11,082 nt of DNA, from assembly GCA_029210225.1 (NCBI GenBank), contig JARGOJ010000213.1, positions 1-11,082 of the forward strand. Direction: 5' to 3'. The translations under genes and the position numbers were made by a program. Each line of letters opens with the position of its first letter. Position 1 is the first letter of the stretch. This stretch comes from Planctomycetota bacterium. Its GTDB lineage: Bacteria > Planctomycetota > J058 > JARGOJ01. This document shows positions 6,266-11,082 of the stretch, one piece after another. The notes under the pieces are model-generated. The model ran no database searches and was not told where the DNA came from. It saw only the letters and a list, made by a program, of their open reading frames with translations.

Positions 6266-7405
6266 ATGACTGGACAAGTTGTCGTCCTTTCCGGCCCCTC
6301 CGGCGTAGGAAAAACGACGGTCTGCGACGAGCTGCTTAAAAAACCACAGTTCGCTCGCGTCATCACCGCCACCACTCGCCCGCCTCGCGCTGGCGAAGTG
6401 GATGGTGTCGACTACATCTTCCTTAGCAAAGATCGCTTTCTCAAAGATATTGAAGCCGGCCTCTTCCTTGAGCACGCCGAAGTCTTTGGCAACCTCTACG
6501 GCACACCACGAAACTCCGTCACGGAGTTCCTACAAAAGGGTCAATCCGTACTCCTCAATATCGATGTGCAGGGCGCGGAAACTCTTCGTCAAAGCTGCGA
6601 ATTCCCGATCTCCACGATCTTTGTCTTGCCCCCAAGCCTTGCTGATCTCGAGAAGAGGCTTCGTGGCCGCTCCACAGACTCCGAAGAAGTCATTCAAACA
6701 CGCCTGAACAAAGCACGGGTCGAGCTAGCAGAGCTTCATCATTACGATCACTTCGTCATCAACGACCACATTGACGACGCCGTCGCCAGCATCTTTAAGA
6801 TCCTTGGTATCGACCCCTCTGAAAGTCCAAACCTTGAAGATAAAAAGCAACCGGCGACCATTCTACTAGGAGTTATGGGGAGTATCGCCGCATACAAAGC
6901 CGCGGATTTAACCTCGAAGCTCGTTCAAAAAGGACATGATGTCCACGTCGTGATGACCGACGCAGCCACCAAGCTCGTCGACCCGAACACCTTTCTCTAT
7001 CTCTCTGGAAATCGCGTTCACCAAGACATGTTCGATGAGAACCAAATCGGACCTATCGAACACATCGCCCTCACCGATCGCGCCGACCTCATTGTCCTGG
7101 CGCCAACAACCGCCAACGGGCTCGGTCAACTCGCGCACGGCTTAGCAAACAATATGTTGATGACCATGCTGCTCGCGGCCAATTGCTCAGTTCTTATCTG
7201 CCCTGCCATGAATCCGCGAATGTGGTCCCATCCCATTGTCCAAGAGAACGTGAAAAAACTCAGAGATTTTGGCTACCGTATTCTCACCCCCGACTCAGGA
7301 CGGATGGCTTGTGGTCACACAGGTCAGGGTCGTCTCGCCGAACCGCCTGAGATCGTCGCAGAAATCGAAGCTATGCTCGAAGAGCAATTCAAAGTCAGTG
7401 GTTGA
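6266..7405 (+). CDS. Guanylate kinase fused to phosphopantothenoylcysteine decarboxylase (Gmk-CoaC)
   Basis: One 379-residue frame carries two enzymes. Residues 1-190 are guanylate kinase (ATP + GMP to ADP + GDP): P-loop GPSGVGKT (10-17), TTRPPRAGEVDGVDY for GMP binding, FGNLYGTP, IDVQGAE and the lid LRGRSTDSEEVIQTRL. After a short charged linker (DPSESPNLEDKKQ), residues 196-379 are the CoaC flavoprotein, which decarboxylates 4'-phosphopantothenoylcysteine in coenzyme A synthesis: GVMGSIAAYKA (FMN site), HIALTDRAD with catalytic H266, LAPTTANG, CPAMNPRMW (312-320) and RMACGHTGQGR with C349. The CoaB ligase half of ordinary CoaBC is absent. The chosen ATG has TTTGAG seven bases upstream. A TTG at 6254 would overlap the preceding stop and add four residues. 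There is no frameshift or stop between the modules, so it is a true fusion in this sequence. Both active sites look intact. Confidence 0.92.
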   Translation: MTGQVVVLSGPSGVGKTTVCDELLKKPQFARVITATTRPPRAGEVDGVDYIFLSKDRFLKDIEAGLFLEHAEVFGNLYGTPRNSVTEFLQKGQSVLLNIDVQGAETLRQSCEFPISTIFVLPPSLADLEKRLRGRSTDSEEVIQTRLNKARVELAELHHYDHFVINDHIDDAVASIFKILGIDPSESPNLEDKKQPATILLGVMGSIAAYKAADLTSKLVQKGHDVHVVMTDAATKLVDPNTFLYLSGNRVHQDMFDENQIGPIEHIALTDRADLIVLAPTTANGLGQLAHGLANNMLMTMLLAANCSVLICPAMNPRMWSHPIVQENVKKLRDFGYRILTPDSGRMACGHTGQGRLAEPPEIVAEIEAMLEEQFKVSG

Positions 7406-7430
7406 TACTCGATACATTTCTTGAGATTAT
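7402..7430 (+). promoter_or_regulatory. Possible sigma-70 promoter for the downstream helical protein
   Basis: TTGATA (7402-7407) matches the -35 consensus in five of six positions. After a 17-base spacer, GATTAT (7425-7430) matches the -10 consensus in four of six. It begins at the last codons of the Gmk-CoaC gene and would give a leader of roughly 55 bases before the ATG at 7494. No terminator separates the two genes, so read-through from upstream is also possible. Confidence 0.3.
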
Positions 7431-7493
7431 GAGCGCCCTGGTAAAGAAGCCAGCTTTGTCTCTCCCAATCGCAACGCATTTGAGGTTTGAATT

Positions 7494-8015
7494 ATGAATG
7501 GAAGTCTCACTGTTGATGAGCTCGATGCCCTCAATCTAGCCTTCCACTTATTGGCCCGGAATCTGTTCACATATTCCGCGGAAATCGGCGTTTTCATGGC
7601 CATCACGGAGACCGACAAGAAGATTCTTGCCGTCCGCGCTGAAGCCCTTGAAGAAGGAAACGACCTGATCGACGGCTTGTCCTCGATTATCGTCGCGACT
7701 GGAAGCTTCCCCAAAGTTGGACCCTACAAAGAGGAATACACTCTCTGGAGCTTCAACAGCGAATCCTACATGCTTCCAGAGTATCTTCGCGAAACGAACG
7801 AGCACAGAAACAAGCTCATCGGGGTCTTCGAAACACTCAAAGAAGACAGCGAAAACAGCCCCTCCGATGAGATCTCTCGCATGTTCAAACTCGCGATCGC
7901 ATCTCGCGGAGAGACCCTCGAAAAGCTCAATGCCCTCGCGGCAGGCATCTGCGATCCCGTTGTGATCGCCGAATACGACTGCTCTATGGGAAATGACGAC
8001 GATCACGGCCACTAG
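7494..8015 (+). CDS. Uncharacterised helical protein with Asp/His tail
   Basis: This 173-residue protein is from no family I recognise. It is acidic and looks mostly alpha-helical, with a first amphipathic stretch (about 5-45, LTVDELDALNLAFHLLAR and following), a long charged helix (LAVRAEALEEGNDLIDGL), a break containing GSFPKVGPYKEEYTLWSF, and further helices to about residue 150. The end is DDDHGH, which could bind a metal. The spacing recalls four-helix bundles, but the E-x-x-H pairs of ferritin-like proteins are not seen, so that idea is not adopted. It has no signal or membrane segment. The ATG is preceded by TGAGG with eight-base spacing, a convincing ribosome binding site. It lies 88 bases after the Gmk-CoaC gene. 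Its TAG is immediately followed by the stop of the opposite-strand membrane protein gene, with no base between. Confidence 0.75.
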   Translation: MNGSLTVDELDALNLAFHLLARNLFTYSAEIGVFMAITETDKKILAVRAEALEEGNDLIDGLSSIIVATGSFPKVGPYKEEYTLWSFNSESYMLPEYLRETNEHRNKLIGVFETLKEDSENSPSDEISRMFKLAIASRGETLEKLNALAAGICDPVVIAEYDCSMGNDDDHGH

Positions 8016-10445
8016 TCACTCGTCACCAGCTAATTCCTGATTCAGCCAAGTCACCATCAATAAACGTGTCGGACCAACCTCAACCCCACGATCCCCGATC
8101 TGGCGGCGTAGGCCATCGTCCTCTGGCTGGCACAGAATCACTCCTCCCCGCTCCAAGTATGATTCCCTCTGAGGCAAACTGCAGTAATAGAGGTTTTTCT
8201 CCAGGGAGTTATCGAGCTCCGACTCGACCCAATCGTACCAAGGCTTCTCTTCCATTCTGACGAGAACGTCTTCGTCGGCCGGCAAAGAAGCGAGCCAAAA
8301 ACTGCGCTCACCCTGGGCCAGAAGAAGGTTTTTCAAATTTAGGCCCAGGCCATTCCTAAGCCACAGCTTCCCCTTTTCTCGCCGTAGGCTCAGTCCTTTC
8401 CCTAAAGATCGCAGGTCCTTCGTCAAAAACAAAGATGAGTCTCTCGCCTTCAAGGGCATCGTTAAGCGCCACTCCCCGCTCGCCCGTTTTTCCCACAGTT
8501 CCTCCCCAAAGCTCGCACTTTCTTCGGTCTCCAGTCCACGCAAGGACGTACTAAGCGCGAAGTCGAGGGCCTGTTCAGGAGCATCAATCGCCGATCGGAG
8601 CTTCAAGACCGCGGTTTGATCGAACCACGCCGACCCCACCACGCCTTCTTCAATTCGGAGGGCCTCGATCGTCGTCAATGAAGACGGAAGCAAGGCCCAA
8701 CGAAGAATGAGCACCAAGGCCAGGACTACGAAGGCGACGCCCCCAAGCACCTGTTGGGATAAGACTCGAAAGACAATGTGAGGCCCCTCCGACTCCGCCG
8801 ATTTCGGGAATCCGTAGAGGGTGAGGATAAGAACAAGGGCAACCAAGACGCCGGCCAGGGCAAAGCGCAGCCCGAGACGAGCCTTAGGAGCCTGAGGAGC
8901 GCGAAGAAAGGACTCTAAGACGCCCTCCGGATAAAAACGACCTCGTCCATCCAGGTTTAGCCGTGGACCCAAAAGCTGACCTAAATCTCCAAGGCTTTGG
9001 TCGGAGAGGAGAAGCTCGTCACTTTTCAAGACAAGTCCAGAGCCCAGGCGGCCGACCTCAAAAGATCCTTGGGGCACGTAGGTCACGGGGAAGCTATTCG
9101 ACAGGCTCTTTCCCTCTCCGAACAGGACAAGGATTCCACCCTGCGCAACATAGCGCAGCAGTGAAACTCTCCGACTCTTCGCTGGCTCCCCGGAGCCTAG
9201 AAAGACGAGGTCGAGAGCATCACCGCCGAGGGCTAAAGATTGGTGCAAGTCTCCGGAGAGGAGAAGCGCTGGCGAAGTCAAACTTGAATCGCTGCTTACG
9301 TAGGCCTGAGCGGCCCGCAATGAGTTGCTTCCCCATGCGCCGATGAGCGGATCCTCTGAGTCAACAAGGTTCACCGAGGGCCAGCGAAACGGCAGAGCCA
9401 CACGAGTCCCGTCAGCCGACTCCGCTTCGAAGGATAGGCGCTGACGCTTGTAGAAGACCAGGGACAGGTCGATGTGTTGGGGAGAGTCGAGGGTGCCGCC
9501 ATGGACGGTGAGAGGGACTTTGTAAGCCCTCTTCCCAAGCCGAGCGATCAGGTTTCCCGACCATTGCCCTGAAGCCTTGCGCCCGATGTAAAGCCTTATG
9601 GGGTAGCTGTGACCCACACGGGCCTTTGAGCCAAGTAAACTCTCGGCCTTAATCACGGTCATCGGGTCATCTTCAGCGTGGGCCTGACCTGGCAGGGCCA
9701 GTAATACAAGCAAAGATGACAAGGCCAGGAACGGCAAGCGCTTCATGAGAATTCGGGCGAAACCGAAAATCACGGCAAAGGCGAGAATAAGCCCAAGCCA
9801 CACCATGAGTGCAGGGCCTAAGTCGGCGCCCTCTAAGATGTGTTGACTACTAAGAACGGGAGTCATAGAGCGAACGGTGAGGTCGAATTCCTTTGCTCGA
9901 AACACCGAAGCAAAGCTGAGGAAAAGAGGAAGGACACCGTTCAGGGCGACGGCCAGGGTCATGATCCAAAATCCCCGGGTCCCTCGGTGTTTACTTCGCC
10001 CAGGGAAGAGCCAGAAGGCCCAGCGGCTTAGCAGAAGAATCGAGAAGCCGAGGGCGCTAAGGTAGACGGCGGTCTTCAAGATCTCTTCCCGGGAGTGAAC
10101 GGAGAGGCCTGAGACCATGGTCAAGCTGGGAAGGGAGACGAGAATGAGAAGGACGAAGCTTTGGAGCACAGATGACCAACGGCTCCGCGCATCTTCGGAG
10201 AGATCCAGGTCAACCTGATTGAGATGGAGTGGCCAAAATATTGTGAAACCAAGGCTGACCATCCCTGCCCAAATTGGCAGCGCCTTCTCCAGGGAGAAGA
10301 AGTCTGCGAGAATTTTTGGGAAAATAGTCGGCGCCAATCCACAGAGCAAGGTCGGCAGCACTGAAAAAGCGATCCAACAGGACAAAATCGCGAAAAAATT
10401 CGACCGGGGGCGGCTTTCAGGCTGTCTGTTGGATGGTTGATTCAC
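8016..10445 (-). CDS. Large multi-pass membrane protein with GATase1-like periplasmic region
   Basis: The 809-residue protein has an N-terminal block of about six membrane helices (near residues 17-40, 57-75, 92-115, 122-146, 158-182, 209-232). A seventh hydrophobic segment (234-257) starts MKRLPF and ends GQAHA-ED, exactly like a Sec signal peptide with a cleavage site. Then come a beta-rich region (260-360), a segment resembling class I glutamine-amidotransferase-like folds (about 365-475, with ALDLVFLGSGEP and RYVAQGGILVLFGEG), two more membrane helices (524-547, 564-588) and a C-terminal domain of about 220 residues. Such layouts occur in uncharacterised proteins near MoxR/BatA-type operons, which is a family recollection; none of those genes is in view. 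The GTG at 10445 is chosen because AGGAGAGGA lies 12 bases upstream. An in-frame TTG at 10478 would place that site inside the coding region. Exact function is unknown. Confidence 0.75.
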   Translation of the reverse strand: MNQPSNRQPESRPRSNFFAILSCWIAFSVLPTLLCGLAPTIFPKILADFFSLEKALPIWAGMVSLGFTIFWPLHLNQVDLDLSEDARSRWSSVLQSFVLLILVSLPSLTMVSGLSVHSREEILKTAVYLSALGFSILLLSRWAFWLFPGRSKHRGTRGFWIMTLAVALNGVLPLFLSFASVFRAKEFDLTVRSMTPVLSSQHILEGADLGPALMVWLGLILAFAVIFGFARILMKRLPFLALSSLLVLLALPGQAHAEDDPMTVIKAESLLGSKARVGHSYPIRLYIGRKASGQWSGNLIARLGKRAYKVPLTVHGGTLDSPQHIDLSLVFYKRQRLSFEAESADGTRVALPFRWPSVNLVDSEDPLIGAWGSNSLRAAQAYVSSDSSLTSPALLLSGDLHQSLALGGDALDLVFLGSGEPAKSRRVSLLRYVAQGGILVLFGEGKSLSNSFPVTYVPQGSFEVGRLGSGLVLKSDELLLSDQSLGDLGQLLGPRLNLDGRGRFYPEGVLESFLRAPQAPKARLGLRFALAGVLVALVLILTLYGFPKSAESEGPHIVFRVLSQQVLGGVAFVVLALVLILRWALLPSSLTTIEALRIEEGVVGSAWFDQTAVLKLRSAIDAPEQALDFALSTSLRGLETEESASFGEELWEKRASGEWRLTMPLKARDSSLFLTKDLRSLGKGLSLRREKGKLWLRNGLGLNLKNLLLAQGERSFWLASLPADEDVLVRMEEKPWYDWVESELDNSLEKNLYYCSLPQRESYLERGGVILCQPEDDGLRRQIGDRGVEVGPTRLLMVTWLNQELAGDE

Positions 10446-10587
10446 AGGATAATTGTGTCCTCTCCTAGCTTGAAACAACTGACCACGCAGAATTGTTCCC
10501 AGTAATTGTCGAGACAGAGACCTTCTCGAACGTTAAACTCTGCCCCGAATACAGAACCCTTAAGATTCTACAGAGAGTAAGACTCCC
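10446..10587. other. Divergent intergenic region upstream of the membrane protein gene and miaB
   Basis: These 142 bases separate two divergently transcribed genes and must contain promoters for both unless miaB is transcribed otherwise. No -35/-10 pair with good spacing stands out on either strand. Visible items are the ribosome binding site of the minus-strand gene (AGGAGAGGA on that strand, 10466-10458), a purine-rich AGAGAG ten bases before the miaB ATG, three copies of AATTGT (10451, 10491, 10504) and an inverted repeat at 10509-10529. Confidence 0.5.
10509..10529. promoter_or_regulatory. Operator-like inverted repeat TCGAGA-N9-TCTCGA
   Basis: TCGAGA (10509-10514) and TCTCGA (10524-10529) are exact reverse complements with a nine-base spacer, giving a 21-base dyad centred in the divergent intergenic region. 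Size and location suit a dimeric regulator acting on one or both genes. Half-sites of six bases can occur by chance, and no regulator gene is nearby. Confidence 0.25.
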
Positions 10588-11082
10588 ATGCGCGCGAACA
10601 ATCCGACCGCGCTCGAAATAGAGCCACAAGAACTTAAAAGCGTTTTCATGGAAACCTTTGGCTGTCAGATGAACAAACTTGACAGCGAGCTGGCGATGCA
10701 AGAGCTCGCCGCCCAGGGATTCCAAGTCACTGACACAATGAAAGAAGCCGATCTTATCGTCTTCAACACTTGCGCAGTGAGAGATCAAGCGGAGAACCGT
10801 ATCCGGTCCCGCCTCGGCATTTTAAAACATAAGAAGAATCGCAAAGAGCACTCCGTCGTCGCGGTCATGGGTTGTATGGCTCAGCGCGAGGGCGAAGATT
10901 TACTCAAGAAAGCCCCAGCGGTCGATCTGGTCGTCGGAACAAAAAACTTTCTAGAGTTGCCCGAACTTTACCGCGAAGCCCGCTTTGCCAGAGATCGGAA
11001 GACCGCCGACTCCATGGCTCATGAGTTTCGCTACACCCGAGATGTCAAATACCGCGCTGACCAACACCGAGCCTATGTCTCC
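10588..11082 (+). CDS. miaB: MiaB, tRNA-2-methylthio-N6-dimethylallyladenosine synthase (5' part)
   Basis: MiaB is a radical-SAM methylthiotransferase that adds a methylthio group to N6-isopentenyl-adenosine 37 of tRNAs reading UNN codons. Only the first 165 codons are in the window, covering the N-terminal methylthiotransferase domain. The three cysteines that hold the auxiliary iron-sulfur cluster are present in order: ETFGCQMNKLDSE (C26), FNTCAVRDQAENR (C62) and VAVMGCMAQR (C96). The downstream VDLVVGTKN and QHRAYVS are also typical of the stretch leading to the radical-SAM motif, which would follow beyond the edge. The ATG at 10588 has AGAGAG about ten bases upstream. A later ATG at 10648, directly before ETFGC, is possible but would leave an unusually short N terminus. 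The protein is cytoplasmic and intact as far as visible. Confidence 0.96.
   Translation, partial: MRANNPTALEIEPQELKSVFMETFGCQMNKLDSELAMQELAAQGFQVTDTMKEADLIVFNTCAVRDQAENRIRSRLGILKHKKNRKEHSVVAVMGCMAQREGEDLLKKAPAVDLVVGTKNFLELPELYREARFARDRKTADSMAHEFRYTRDVKYRADQHRAYVS

Noticed and set aside
7548..8012. 154-codon minus-strand open frame opposite the helical protein
   Set aside because: Although long and fairly hydrophobic, it lies entirely antisense to a gene with a good ribosome binding site and has no recognisable motif; probably a shadow.
8963..9346. 127-codon plus-strand open frame inside the membrane protein gene
   Set aside because: Its translation is Arg/Gly/Ser-rich with no domain, and it lies opposite a long convincing gene; it is a shadow frame.
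10446..10478. TTG start for the large membrane protein
   Set aside because: It would put the strong AGGAGAGGA ribosome binding site inside the coding sequence; the GTG just downstream fits better.
1..11082. CRISPR arrays, tRNA or rRNA genes, IS elements, toxin-antitoxin or defence loci
   Set aside because: No spaced direct repeats, tRNA-like cloverleaf, transposase or recognisable effector was seen; MazG here is the full-length housekeeping enzyme, not a MazEF partner.

Overview
The window is bacterial chromosomal DNA of medium G+C (by eye slightly above 50%), densely coding, with several 4-bp stop/start overlaps. No tRNA, rRNA, IS element, CRISPR array or phage gene is visible. The gene content (a protein with a degenerate kinase domain joined to a SUMF1 domain, a large membrane protein with a GATase1-like periplasmic region, and a CoaC flavoprotein without its CoaB half) is most like the Planctomycetes-Verrucomicrobia-Chlamydiae group or a related uncultured phylum. 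That placement is an inference from gene architecture and is weak.

Layout: (1) 1-2723, plus strand: the tail of an unknown gene, an ASCH-domain protein, a cupin-fold RmlC-like sugar epimerase homologue, a PHP-family phosphoesterase and full-length MazG. The last three overlap by ATGA and form a translationally coupled unit. (2) 2724-2923: a gene-free stretch with a REP-like palindrome, a weaker nested palindrome and a perfect 21-bp inverted repeat, lying between convergent genes. (3) 4146-2924, minus strand: a small putative lipoprotein coupled through GTGA to a xylose-isomerase-like TIM-barrel protein. (4) 4383-8015, plus strand: the pseudokinase-SUMF1 protein, then a guanylate kinase fused in frame to phosphopantothenoylcysteine decarboxylase (Gmk-CoaC), then a helical protein of unknown function. 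(5) 10445-8016, minus strand: an 809-residue multi-pass membrane protein whose stop codon directly abuts the preceding convergent gene. (6) 10588-11082, plus strand: the first 165 codons of miaB, cut by the window edge.

Most genes are housekeeping or nucleotide-maintenance functions: MazG removes NTPs, the PHP protein probably hydrolyses nucleotide phosphoester bonds, Gmk makes GDP, CoaC acts in coenzyme A synthesis and MiaB modifies tRNA. The unusual elements are the Gmk-CoaC fusion, the apparently catalytically dead kinase domain fused to SUMF1, the internal signal-peptide-like segment of the large membrane protein, and the palindrome-rich gap. I see no clear complete novel defence or biosynthetic system. 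The fusions are the best candidates for new biology.
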